A stretch of 25,882 nucleotides of DNA from an uncultured Clostridia bacterium. GTDB lineage: Bacteria > Bacillota > Clostridia > TANB77 > CAG-508. Numbering within the stretch: position 1 is the first letter of the stretch; each line of letters starts with the position of its first letter. Location: positions 1 to 25,882 of the forward strand of contig CANRGU010000005.1 of NCBI GenBank assembly GCA_947630255.1. Reading direction: 5' to 3'. The notes below the pieces were generated by a model. It saw only the letters and a program-made list of their open reading frames with translations. It was not told the origin of the DNA and searched no databases. The position numbers were made by a program, and so were the translations under genes. This document shows, in pieces, positions 14,979 to 22,392 of the stretch.

Positions 14979-15674
14979 TTAAAGTCCGGCACCACACACA
15001 ACAGCAGCACGAGAACCGACGCCACTGCTGCTAAGGCCACTGCTGTAGTAGTAATTGAACACCCCGAGGTAACTACGTAAGAACACAGGGTACGAGGAAG
15101 CCACGAAAGAAGCGTTCGAAGCACCCTTCCATTTTTTTGTCTCGAGCGTAGCATCTCCTGGTATGGATGTTTCACTGTTGTACACATTCTTATATTTATC
15201 ATCTGCATTATATATATATGTATTGTAACTGTTACTCTTATTATAAATTCCCGCTACATACTCGTATTTTCCTGCTGCCATTTGCATAATTCCTGAATCA
15301 TTTCCTGTAGTTGAATCAGTAATACTTGAAGAATAACCTGATGGACACTCTCCATATGCTGATGCTGCAAGCATTGCTGCTGTTCCATATTCTGTGTTTT
15401 TTATCATGTGTACGTCTATTCCATTTGAGTCAGATGTTTCTTTTACTTTATTATCTTGTACTTCTATTGTTGCACTTAGTCCTAATGGACCGCCTGATGT
15501 TTCCATCTGCCTACATAATAAGAAAAAGTTAGATGCTGTTGTACTTACTAATGATGGTGCTCCTGGTCTTGATTGTAAATTTGCTTTGCTTATTGTTGGA
15601 TGCATTATTGCTAGCATTATTATTAGCAGTAGAATACATCCTAATTTGTAATTTGTTTTAATTTGTTTTTTCAT
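14979..15674 (-). CDS. DGR variable (target) protein, secreted, C-type-lectin-like
   Basis: 231 residues. A signal peptide (about 1-31, ending SKA) is followed by a region containing IKNTEYGTAAMLAASAYGEC (91-110), a motif recurrent in CLec-fold DGR targets, and the VR at about 184-230. Compared with the TR, 13 residues are changed through adenine substitutions (Ser189, Ala192, Tyr195, Leu199, Leu203, Tyr209, Tyr210, Ser211, Ser212, Leu214, Ser216, Gly218, Val219). The scaffold residues PVF, GVFNY and SRAAVVCGAG are preserved. AAGGAGG lies seven bases before the ATG. It has its own promoter and a long leader with a GA microsatellite and a terminator. The exported protein probably binds ligands through a diversified surface; the ligand is unknown. 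Confidence 0.9.
   Translation of the reverse strand: MKKQIKTNYKLGCILLLIIMLAIMHPTISKANLQSRPGAPSLVSTTASNFFLLCRQMETSGGPLGLSATIEVQDNKVKETSDSNGIDVHMIKNTEYGTAAMLAASAYGECPSGYSSSITDSTTGNDSGIMQMAAGKYEYVAGIYNKSNSYNTYIYNADDKYKNVYNSETSIPGDATLETKKWKGASNASFVASSYPVFLRSYLGVFNYYYSSGLSSSGVGSRAAVVCGAGL
14983..15125 (-). repeat. DGR variable repeat (VR) at the 3' end of the target gene
   Basis: Partner of the TR at 14744-14886, with a constant offset of 239 bases. Of 37 TR adenines, 20 are substituted in the VR (to C, G or T). The only other differences are two C-to-T changes (CTC/TTC and GCG/GTG). The VR ends four bases before the end of the stop codon, as in typical DGR targets. Confidence 0.97.
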
Positions 15675-15701
15675 TTCTTTTCCTCCTTATTTATTTTTTT
15701 A

Positions 15702-15761
15702 TTTAAAAACTGTTTTTAAACACAAAAAACAGACTCGATTTATATTATTAATCGGTCTGTT
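15702..15761 (-). terminator. Terminator and second hairpin within the target-gene leader
   Basis: On the minus strand AACAGAC-CGATT pairs with AATCG-GTCTGTT (one bulge, nine-base loop) and runs into six T residues (15728-15761). A second perfect 9-bp hairpin (15702-15720) follows. Both lie between the promoter at 15910-15938 and the target ATG at 15674, so some transcripts should end before the gene. Confidence 0.65.
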
Positions 15762-15810
15762 ATATACAAGTTTAATAAAGCACATTTCGTGCTTATTTGT
15801 TCGCCTAGAT

Positions 15811-15846
<36 letters not shown>

Positions 15847-15909
15847 AGCCGCAAGTGTTTTCAGTCTTCATACTGTGTTTTCCTTCTTTCTTTTGTTTAT
15901 TTTCTTTTT

Positions 15910-15938
15910 ATTCTATACTTATTTCTATTTTTTGTCAA
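15910..15938 (-). promoter_or_regulatory. Promoter of the DGR target gene
   Basis: Minus strand TTGACA (15938-15933), 17-base spacer, TAGAAT (15915-15910). Expected start near 15903, giving a leader of about 230 nt. The leader also has AAUAAGCAC/GUGCUUUAUU, able to pair. I could not match it to a riboswitch class. Confidence 0.65.
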
Positions 15939-15957
15939 TATTTTTGTGTAGCAATAT

Positions 15958-15995
15958 AAAAAAAACTGGCAACTAATTATTTCTAATTAGTTGCC
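15958..15995 (-). terminator. Terminator of rny
   Basis: GGCAACTAATTA and TAATTAGTTGCC form a perfect 12-bp stem with a four-base loop. Two bases and then a T-run follow on the minus strand. Confidence 0.8.
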
Positions 15996-16013
15996 TTTCA
16001 TAGCAATCTTTTA

Positions 16014-17558
16014 TTATTTTGCATATTCTATTGCTCTGGTTTCTCTAATAACATTTACTTTTATTTGTCCTGGATATTCCATTTCTGTTTCAACTTTTTG
16101 TGCTACATCTCTCGCAAGTATTACCATTTGACTGTCTGATATTTTGTCTGGTTTTACTATTAACCTTACTTCACGTCCTGCTTGAATTGCAAAAGATTTT
16201 TCAACTCCTTCAAAAGAATCTGCAATTTCTTCAAGTTTTTCTAATCTTTTAATATATGCTTCTAATGTTTCTCTTCTTGCTCCAGGTCTTGATGCAGATA
16301 TTGCATCTGCTGCTTGAACTAAAACGGCCTCTATTGTTTTTGGTTCTACATCTCCATGATGGGCTTGAACGGCATTGATTATTGTTTCGCTTTCTTTATA
16401 TTTTCTTAATACATCTACGCCTATTTCTACGTGAGTTCCTTCCATGTCATGGTCTAATGCTTTTCCTATATCATGTAATAATCCTGCACGTCTTGCAATT
16501 TTAGGGTCTAGTCCTAATTCTTCTGCCATAATTCTTGCTAAATTAGAAACTTCTATTGAATGATTTAAAACATTTTGTCCATAACTTGTTCTGTATTTTA
16601 ATTTACCAATCAATTTAATTAAATCTGGATTTAATCCATTAACTCCAGTTTCTAAAACTGCTCTTTCTCCTTCTTGCTTAATTATATTTTCTACTTCCTC
16701 TTTTGCCTTTTCAACCATTTCTTCGATTTTTGCTGGATGAATTCTTCCATCTTCAATTAATTTTTCTAGTGCTATTTTTGCAACTTCTCTCCTTAGAGGA
16801 TCAAATCCTGATAATATAACTGCTTCTGGTGTATCATCAATTATTAAATCTATTCCTGTTAATGTCTCTAATGTTTTTATGTTTCTTCCTTCTCTTCCTA
16901 TGATTCTTCCTTTCATATCATCATTTGGAAGGGCAACTACTGAAACTGTAGTTTCTGATGTATGGTCAGCTGCACATTTTGAAATAGCATAACCGATAAT
17001 CTCTCTGGCATTTTTTTCTGCATTTTCTTTAGCCTTACTATCAGATTCCTTTATAAGCAATGCCTTTTCGTCTGAAAGTTTTTTGTCTAGTTCTTCTAAT
17101 AGCATTACCTTTGCTTCTTCTTTAGATAGTCTAGAGATTTCTTCAAGTTTTTTTGTTTGTTCATCATAAATTTCCATTAAGTTTCTTTCTCTTTCTTCAC
17201 TTGCTTGAATTCTTCTATCTAAGTCCTTTTCTTTACGTTCTAAATTGTCAGAACGTTTCTCTAAGTTTTCTTCTTTTTGTATCATTCTTTTTTCTTGTAG
17301 TCCTATTTCACTTCTTCTTTCTTTAATCTCTTTATCTAATTCATTTCTAGATTTCATAATTTCTTCTTTTGCTTTTAAAATTTCTTCTTTTTTTGCATTT
17401 TCGGCCTCTTTTTGAGCATTTGATATTATTCTTGATGCTTCGCTTTCTGCTCCTTTTATTTTAGATTCAGCTGTTTTTTTTCGTATTACCATACCTAATG
17501 GCAAACATACAGCTGCTGAGATAAGAAAGGTGACTACTGCTATTATTGCTTCAACCAT
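16014..17558 (-). CDS. rny: Ribonuclease Y
   Basis: About 514 residues. An N-terminal membrane helix is followed by a long coiled coil (about 25-190, Glu/Lys-rich), a KH domain with GRIIGREGRNIKTLE, and an HD domain with the metal-binding motif LLHDIGKALDH. RNase Y is the membrane-bound endoribonuclease that starts much mRNA decay in Firmicutes. I start at the ATG at 17558 (AGAGGTG nine bases upstream); the longer frame begins at a GTG within that ribosome site. It normally neighbours ymdB, which here lies beyond the DGR. A 12-bp terminator follows. Confidence 0.97.
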   Translation of the reverse strand: MVEAIIAVVTFLISAAVCLPLGMVIRKKTAESKIKGAESEASRIISNAQKEAENAKKEEILKAKEEIMKSRNELDKEIKERRSEIGLQEKRMIQKEENLEKRSDNLERKEKDLDRRIQASEERERNLMEIYDEQTKKLEEISRLSKEEAKVMLLEELDKKLSDEKALLIKESDSKAKENAEKNAREIIGYAISKCAADHTSETTVSVVALPNDDMKGRIIGREGRNIKTLETLTGIDLIIDDTPEAVILSGFDPLRREVAKIALEKLIEDGRIHPAKIEEMVEKAKEEVENIIKQEGERAVLETGVNGLNPDLIKLIGKLKYRTSYGQNVLNHSIEVSNLARIMAEELGLDPKIARRAGLLHDIGKALDHDMEGTHVEIGVDVLRKYKESETIINAVQAHHGDVEPKTIEAVLVQAADAISASRPGARRETLEAYIKRLEKLEEIADSFEGVEKSFAIQAGREVRLIVKPDKISDSQMVILARDVAQKVETEMEYPGQIKVNVIRETRAIEYAK

Positions 17559-17659
17559 AAAATAATGCACCTCTTTCTATTTAATTTTCAATGTTCAGAT
17601 AAATATATATAACTAAATTAATTCTTTTTAGAATATATTTTAACTTTCTGTACTATTCT

Positions 17660-17689
17660 ATTTTACCATTGATTATTTAAAACTGTCAA
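17660..17689 (-). promoter_or_regulatory. Candidate rny promoter
   Basis: Minus strand TTGACA (17689-17684), 18-base spacer, TAAAAT (17665-17660), about 100 bases upstream of rny. Confidence 0.55.
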
Positions 17690-17711
17690 GACAAAAACGT
17701 TAAATATTATA

Positions 17712-17742
17712 AGAAGAGTGCTGGTTAATCCAGTACTCTTCT
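17712..17742 (-). terminator. Hairpin downstream of the Rpn-type gene
   Basis: AGAAGAGTGCTGG pairs with CCAGTACTCTTCT (13 bp with one G-T) around a five-base loop. The T-run is short, so termination strength is uncertain. Confidence 0.6.
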
Positions 17743-17772
17743 ATTTGAGAATTATTGCTCAATTTAATATGA

Positions 17773-18624
17773 CTACATTTCTTCTATTTCTTCTTTGGTT
17801 AATCCTGTTATTTCTATTATTTCTTCTATTGGCATATTCTTTGCTTTTAGTTTTTTTGCTATTTCTTTTTTTTCGTTCTTCATTCCCTGCTTTATCCCTT
17901 GTTTTATTCCCTTCTCTTCTGCTGTTTCTAATTCTGATTCCCTATCTGCTATATATTTTTCTCTGAGTTCTGCTATTCTTACTTTTGCTTCATCTGCACT
18001 TATTTCTTCTAATGCTTCTATTGCTTCTTTTATTTCTTCATCTTCCTTTGCCATCTTCTTCGTTTCCTCCCCTTCAGGATTTTCCAAAAATATTATCCAC
18101 TTCCTTAGGTCCCCTTCTTCTTCCTTTTCTTTTATCTTTAATAACTCTATTATATGTATTTCTAAGTCTTCTGTCAATACTGTTTTTCCATTTTCTGTAT
18201 TTATTATTTGCCATTTTGTATGTATTGGTAACTTTTCTAATTTTTCTATTTTATAATCTAAAAATATTATTCCTATACTCCTATTTAGTTTATTATAATT
18301 CTCTCCTACTTTTAGTTGCTTTAAATATAACTTTGACCAATAATATAATATCCTTTTTTCTATATTTTTATTATCTACTATTTGCATTTCTATATCTACT
18401 GGATTTTTATTGTTTATTGTTGCTCTTACATCTATTATTCCTACTTTGTCTTCTGCTTGCTCTCCCCATAAATATGGTGTTTGTTCTAGTTCTATTGTTT
18501 CTACTTTTTCTCCTATTACATCTCCTATCAATTTTTTTGTTATCCTTTCATGTTTTTGTTCCCCAAATAGCATGTGAAATACTACATCTAATTTTGGAGA
18601 CAATATTTTTATTTCTTTTTTCAT
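17773..18624 (-). CDS. Rpn family PD-(D/E)XK nuclease / transposase-like protein
   Basis: About 283 residues. The N-terminal part has LSPKLDVVFHMLFGE, VGIIDVRATINNKNPVDIEMQIVD and KRILYYWSKLYLKQLKVGENY, the recognised layout of the Rpn/PDDEXK_2 family. The Asp of IIDVRA and the Glu-x-Gln of IEMQ form the likely catalytic D...ExQ. The C-terminus is a charged coiled coil ending in repeated IKQG units and a short helix-turn-helix-like segment (MPIEEIIEITGLTKEEIEE). Family members promote RecA-independent recombination and are often linked to mobile DNA, but their cellular role is unsettled. I start at the second ATG because AAAGGA sits eight bases before it. It lies between rny and the second pilin gene. 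Confidence 0.85.
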   Translation of the reverse strand: MKKEIKILSPKLDVVFHMLFGEQKHERITKKLIGDVIGEKVETIELEQTPYLWGEQAEDKVGIIDVRATINNKNPVDIEMQIVDNKNIEKRILYYWSKLYLKQLKVGENYNKLNRSIGIIFLDYKIEKLEKLPIHTKWQIINTENGKTVLTEDLEIHIIELLKIKEKEEEGDLRKWIIFLENPEGEETKKMAKEDEEIKEAIEALEEISADEAKVRIAELREKYIADRESELETAEEKGIKQGIKQGMKNEKKEIAKKLKAKNMPIEEIIEITGLTKEEIEEM

Positions 18625-18658
18625 ATTTTTCATCCTTTCACTTTTTAGTTTTTTATTC

Positions 18659-18679
18659 GGGCGAACGCAAAATCTGCCC
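18659..18679. repeat. Short GGGC...GCCC imperfect palindrome upstream of the Rpn-type gene
   Basis: GGGCG and TGCCC flank a short loop, followed by CTACA. From memory it resembles dispersed intergenic palindromes in gut Clostridia; not verified. The rest of 18634-18980 holds a nearby GTTGC/GCAAC hairpin, the terminator at 18802-18835 and the hairpins at 18898-18917 and 18962-18987. No other gene is visible there. Confidence 0.3.
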
Positions 18680-18801
18680 TACAATGTTTTTATAGGTTGC
18701 TCTAAAGCGCAACTTAGATATTTTCACCTCCTATTAGATATAATTTTGTCTTTTCTTTTTGGGATTTACTTGGATAGAGTTATCCATTGAAATTTAAGTT
18801 T

Positions 18802-18835
18802 GATAAAAGAAAATGGGAACAAATAATTTGCCCCC
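18802..18835 (-). terminator. Terminator downstream of the second pilin gene
   Basis: GGGGGCAAA and TTTGTTCCC (minus strand) form a 9-bp stem with two G-T pairs and a three-base loop, then a T-rich tail. Confidence 0.65.
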
Positions 18836-18897
18836 ATCATTTATATTTTACATTTATTTACATTTTTTTGCAATAAAAATTCATCGCATTTTTCGAC

Positions 18898-18917
18898 AGA
18901 ACTTCATACGAAGTTCT
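18898..18917. repeat. Perfect 8-bp hairpin downstream of the second pilin gene
   Basis: AGAACTTC and GAAGTTCT around a four-base loop, 63 bases past the pilin stop. No T-run. Confidence 0.5.
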
Positions 18918-18961
18918 TCTTGGTGTGATATTGTGTGTTGTTTACATAATGTTTTGTGTGT

Positions 18962-18987
18962 TTTCTAATTTTTTACAAAATTAGAAA
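18962..18987 (-). repeat. 11-bp hairpin with 4-base loop across the pilin stop codon, at the end of the candidate VR
   Basis: TTTCTAATTTT and AAAATTAGAAA flank the loop GTAA (minus strand). The stop codon is inside the stem. Several DGR targets need a short hairpin or cruciform with a four-base loop just past the VR, and this one is positioned accordingly. Confidence 0.55.
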
Positions 18988-20100
18988 GTCGTGCTGAGAC
19001 GCACAGAGTAACTGCTATCGGCATAGTAGTTGCTAATATTACCATTGCCAAAGCGAGCGTTATACGCGCGACCAACATTGTACTGTGAAGACGACCAGTA
19101 GAAGTCGCAAAGTCCGAACGTTGGGAAGTTAACTGTCGTCAATTCGATGTCTTTTCTTTTTGAACACATATCTGCAAACGCTGCCCATTCTGATTTTGAC
19201 GGTACAAACCATGTACATCCTTTGTCCTGTCTTTTGTCCTTAATCACTTCCCACATATCATTTGGATCTAAAGTTCCGATATACGGCGGCTACCTCAGGC
19301 TTATAAACATACTCCGTATTGACTTCTCCTTGTCCAAAATCATTATCGTAGGAACCCACTTTTTTATCTAAGTTCCCACGTGCACTTGCATACCAAGTAT
19401 GAGTAGTATTATCAACATCATCTAATGCCATTACATAAAATCTATTGTTTGTTCCCGTGCTTTCTTCTGATAATTTTACCATTGGAGCTTTATAATTTCC
19501 AAATTTTGCAGACGCAACTTCTTCAGCTTCTTTTATATAAGTTTTTAAGTCTTCTGTCTCTGCATTGTATTCATATATGCCCCAATCATCACCCCACTGT
19601 CGAGGTCCCTCTGATCCTATTGCTAAGTCCGCATATATGATTCCATCAGGTTCAGAATCTCCATCTAAATTCGCATAATATCCTTCGCAATTTTCTGTTA
19701 TAGGAATGGGATCCAGCTTTGGTTCATCAGTTATATTTCCATTTTTACTTACATAAAATGTGTTTCCTGATTTGCTCGTATATCCACCATCGTCAGCTTT
19801 TGTAAATCCATTTGGTAAATTTTCATTTAACTTATTAAAATCTACCTCTGTTTTGTCATTAACTGCTCCCACTACTGATGAATATAACATTTCTTTGTCT
19901 TTTTCATATTGTGTTCCTGTTTTTGCTTCTTGTGCTCTTGATATTAATCCTCCATTTAATGCTACACTTAGTGTTACTCCTACTAATATTAACATTACGA
20001 TTATTGTGATTATCAATGCTATCAGTGTAATTCCTGATTTTGTTTTTAGACTTTTGTTTTTGGAATTTTGTTTTCCAATTGTTAATTTTTTGTTTTTCAT
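18981..20100 (-). CDS. Pilin-like protein with C-type-lectin-like end, read through a +1 shift at CGGA
   Basis: 372 residues if CGGA at 19278-19275 is read as one glycine; the first frame alone stops at 19258. The N-terminus is prepilin-like (SGITLIALIITIIVMLILVGVT, again Ala where Glu is usual). The C-terminal half has CTWFVPSKSEWAAFADM, FGLCDFYWSSSQY and a terminal YSVRLSTTF, the pattern of DUF1566/CLec-fold domains used as DGR targets. The last 150 bases are visibly GC-richer than the rest. The shift joins EVAAVY to TLDPNDMWEV; both sides continue one domain. A consensus promoter lies upstream. I start at the ATG at 20100, with AAGGAG 12 bases before it; an ATG at 20121 lacks a ribosome site. 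The binding target is unknown. Confidence 0.75.
18984..19140 (-). repeat. Candidate orphan DGR variable region
   Basis: The end of the second pilin gene encodes the CLec segment from TTVNFPTFG to VRLSTTF, visibly GC-richer than its surroundings, with a hairpin at its 3' end. No template repeat for it exists in this window, and the local TR does not align to it. Confidence 0.4.
19275..19278 (-). other. CGGA recoding site in the second pilin gene
   Basis: In-frame TAT CGG AAC TTT; +1 reading gives TAT (CGGA) ACT TTA and continues as TLDPNDMW to the natural C-terminus. Without the shift, translation ends six codons after the CGG. Confidence 0.8.
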
Positions 20101-20157
20101 ATGCTTTTCTCTCTCCTTCATTCGTTTTTAATCACTTGAACCTTATGCTTTATGTCG

Positions 20158-20186
20158 ATTATAATTTATACATTATTGTTTGTCAA
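20158..20186 (-). promoter_or_regulatory. Consensus promoter of the second pilin gene
   Basis: Minus strand TTGACA (20186-20181), 17-base spacer, TATAAT (20163-20158), a perfect match to the vegetative consensus. Confidence 0.8.
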
Positions 20187-20220
20187 TATTTTTATTAATA
20201 TTTTTCCAAAATGTTTTTTG

Positions 20221-20252
20221 CAAAAAAATGATAGGCTTTTTTGCCTATCATT
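20221..20252 (-). terminator. Terminator of dpaB
   Basis: AATGATAGGC and GCCTATCATT form a perfect 10-bp stem with a six-base loop, followed by seven T-type residues on the minus strand, two bases past the dpaB stop. Confidence 0.85.
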
Positions 20253-20253
20253 C

Positions 20254-20834
20254 TTACAATAAAATTGGTTGGATTTGTTCTTTCTCTAATGCTTTTAAAA
20301 TAGTGTCTAAAATATATTTTGGATCAAATACCAATGAACGTGGTTTAGTTATTGGATTATCTTGCCTAAATGGAATAAAATATATATGTTTTCTATTTAA
20401 TAGTTTGCCTATATTTTCAGCACTTCCGTGAAAGTCCATCGTTTGTAGATATTCCTATTACTAATGGATTTTCATTTCTTAAATGTGATTTTGAAGCCAT
20501 AAGAACTGGTGTATCTGTAATTCCATTTGCCATTTTACCCATGGTATTTCCGCGTGCATGGGGCTATAACCATAATATCTGTTAATCTCTTTGGTCCTAT
20601 TGGTTCTGCATCTTCTATCGTATGAATTATTTTCTTTCCAGTTATGTTTTCTATTTTATCAATAAAATCTTTGGCTTTTCCAAATTTACTATCAATGTTA
20701 TAACTGTTAAAAGACATTATAGGTAAAACTTCGGCTCCTTCTTCTATTAGCCTTGATATTTGTGGAATTGTTTTCTCAAATGTGCAAAAAGAACCAGTTA
20801 AAGCAAATCCGACTTTTTTTCCAACGAGTAACAT
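20254..20834 (-). CDS. dpaB: Dipicolinate synthase subunit B, read through two +1 shifts at CGGA
   Basis: 192 residues when both CGGA sites (20552-20549 and 20428-20425) are each read as glycine, close to the usual DpaB length. The three segments are GKKVGFALTGSFCTFEKTIP... IMVIAPCT; then NTMGKMANGITDTPVLMASK... STNDGLS; then SAENIGKLLNRKHIYFIPFRQDNP to the end. Together they match DpaB (SpoVFB) throughout, with the flavoprotein-like APCTGNT loop at the first junction. DpaB with DpaA makes dipicolinic acid, the core spore solute, in the mother cell. No dpaA is adjacent. A SigK-like promoter precedes it and a strong terminator follows. Two identical shifts in an otherwise intact gene fit recoding better than decay. 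Confidence 0.88.
20425..20428 (-). other. Second CGGA recoding site in dpaB
   Basis: In the frame set by the first shift the codons read CTT TCA CGG AAG TGC TGA. Reading CGGA as one codon gives LS[G]SAENIGKLL, as expected for DpaB. Confidence 0.8.
20549..20552 (-). other. First CGGA recoding site in dpaB
   Basis: Codons read TGC ACG CGG AAA TAC, with a stop three codons later. Reading CGGA as one codon gives APCT[G]NTMGKMANG, the conserved DpaB loop. Confidence 0.82.
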
Positions 20835-20868
20835 TATAAAAAGTCCTCCCCTCTTATGTGTATCTATA

Positions 20869-20896
20869 TATTATATGAATTTATGCATACAAGGGT
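20869..20896 (-). promoter_or_regulatory. SigK-like promoter of dpaB
   Basis: Minus strand ACC (20896-20894), 16-base spacer, CATATAATA (20877-20869), matching the SigK pattern AC(C) and CATAnnnTA. In Bacillus the dipicolinate synthase genes belong to the SigK regulon, so the match is sensible. Confidence 0.45.
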
Positions 20897-20910
20897 GAGG
20901 ACTGTTTTTA

Positions 20911-21570
20911 TTAATCTTTAGATTTTATTAATATTAATATTCCTTGTTTTATATCTATCATTGCTTTCTTTTCTATTTGTTCATTGCTTACTCCTATGCT
21001 ATGTCCTATTTCTAAGGTATCATCTGTTAATGGATATTTAAAACCTTTCAAAGTTATTCCACTTACATTAGTTGTTAAAGGAATTAGAGATATATATTTA
21101 TAATTTTCATCTTTTTCTAATATTGTTTTTTTATCTATTAATTGAATTTCATTTTTGCTATCTAAGATTTTGCATGATATGTTTTTTTCTAAAGTTTCTT
21201 TTAATATATGTATATTTGCTATTACATGGTCAATTCTAGTTCCTGTTGCTCCAAGTATTGTTATATTTGTACTTTTTAATTCTATTGCTAATTTAAGTGC
21301 CATATGTGTATCTGTATAATCTTTTTCTGGATTTAATTCTTTTATTATTATATCTTTATTGCTAACATATTTTTCTAATATTTTTTTATCTATTGAATCG
21401 AAATCTCCTATTATATAGTTTGGTATAATACTACATTTATCTAATAGACTTAAACCGCTGTCTGATGCTATAATATAGTCAAATTTATTCTTTTTATAAA
21501 AATTGATAAAAAAATTTTCTTCAGTTTTTCCACCTGTTATTATTAATGTCTTTATCATCTTATTTATCAT
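20911..21570 (-). CDS. thiN: Thiamine pyrophosphokinase
   Basis: 219 residues, normal length. Motifs of the family are visible: ASDSGLSLL (about 35-43), IIGDFDSID (53-61), the catalytic EKDYTDTHMAL (about 81-91) and GATGTRIDHVIANI (about 103-116). The C-terminal thiamine-binding beta domain is intact. The enzyme transfers pyrophosphate from ATP to thiamine in the cytoplasm to make the cofactor directly. AAAGGA lies just before the first ATG. It is divergent from the transglycosylase gene, and dpaB follows downstream but probably has its own promoter. Confidence 0.93.
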   Translation of the reverse strand: MINKMIKTLIITGGKTEENFFINFYKKNKFDYIIASDSGLSLLDKCSIIPNYIIGDFDSIDKKILEKYVSNKDIIIKELNPEKDYTDTHMALKLAIELKSTNITILGATGTRIDHVIANIHILKETLEKNISCKILDSKNEIQLIDKKTILEKDENYKYISLIPLTTNVSGITLKGFKYPLTDDTLEIGHSIGVSNEQIEKKAMIDIKQGILILIKSKD

Positions 21571-21665
21571 TTTCCTTTCTATTTTTTTATTATATATTAA
21601 GATTTTATTAAAAACAATGCTTTTTTAATTATATTGATGTATAATTAATAGTATGAGGTATTTAT

Positions 21666-22328
21666 ATGAAAAAATTTATTTTTAAGATTTTTCTTTGGAT
21701 ATTTATTATATTATTGTTAATATTTTCGATAATTGCTGCTTTAGGGTATTTTAAATATAAAGATGCAATTAAAGAAATATCATTAATAGATAAGGTTCAA
21801 GAAATACGAGGAAATGATAATTATACTAAATTGGAAGATATTTCAGATGATTATAAAAATGCTGTTGTAGCAATAGAAGATCATAGATTTTATAATCATA
21901 ATGGTATAGATATAATATCTATGGTGCGTTCTACATATTTTAATTTAAAAATAAAATCTTTATACTATGGGGCAAGTACAATTACTCAGCAAGTGGGAAG
22001 GTTATTGTATTTTACTCAGGAAAAATCGCCTATTAGAAAAGTTGCAGAAATATTTGTAGCTTTTGATTTAGAAAAGAATTATTCTAAAGATGAAATTTTG
22101 GAATTATATTTGAATCTTATGTATTTTGGAAATGGATATTATGGAATACATGATGCTTCTTATGGATTTTTTGATAAGTCTCCAAAGGATTTAACATTTT
22201 ATGAGGCGACTTATTTAGCGGGCCTTCCAAATGCTCCAAGTGTTTACTCGGAAGATGATAAACTCGGTGAAGAACGTAGACTTCAAGTAGTTGAGGCAAT
22301 GAAAAAATATGGATATATAAATGAATAA
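21666..22328 (+). CDS. Monofunctional peptidoglycan glycosyltransferase (GT51)
   Basis: 220 residues: one N-terminal membrane helix (about 5-28) and a GT51 domain only, with no transpeptidase domain. The motifs are intact: VVAIEDHRFYNHNGID with the catalytic Glu, GASTITQQVGR, RKVAEIFVAFDLEKNYSKDEILELYLN and the second catalytic-region Glu in EILE. The enzyme polymerises lipid II into glycan strands outside the membrane. It ends cleanly with a terminator after the stop, so the short length is natural and not a truncated class A PBP. The ribosome site (TATGAGGTATTT) is modest. Confidence 0.9.
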   Translation: MKKFIFKIFLWIFIILLLIFSIIAALGYFKYKDAIKEISLIDKVQEIRGNDNYTKLEDISDDYKNAVVAIEDHRFYNHNGIDIISMVRSTYFNLKIKSLYYGASTITQQVGRLLYFTQEKSPIRKVAEIFVAFDLEKNYSKDEILELYLNLMYFGNGYYGIHDASYGFFDKSPKDLTFYEATYLAGLPNAPSVYSEDDKLGEERRLQVVEAMKKYGYINE

Positions 22329-22333
22329 TGCAA

Positions 22334-22367
22334 AAAAAGATGTAAATTTTATAAATTACATCTTTTT
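22334..22367. terminator. Bidirectional terminator between the transglycosylase gene and ackA
   Basis: AAAAAGATGTAA and TTACATCTTTTT form a perfect 12-bp stem with a 10-base loop between convergent genes. Confidence 0.8.
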
Positions 22368-22392
22368 GTTATTGTATAGGAAAATTTGAATT

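Noticed and set aside
18984..19140. The local TR (14744-14886) as template for the second pilin's end
   Set aside because: The non-adenine scaffold bases and the 3' end do not match.
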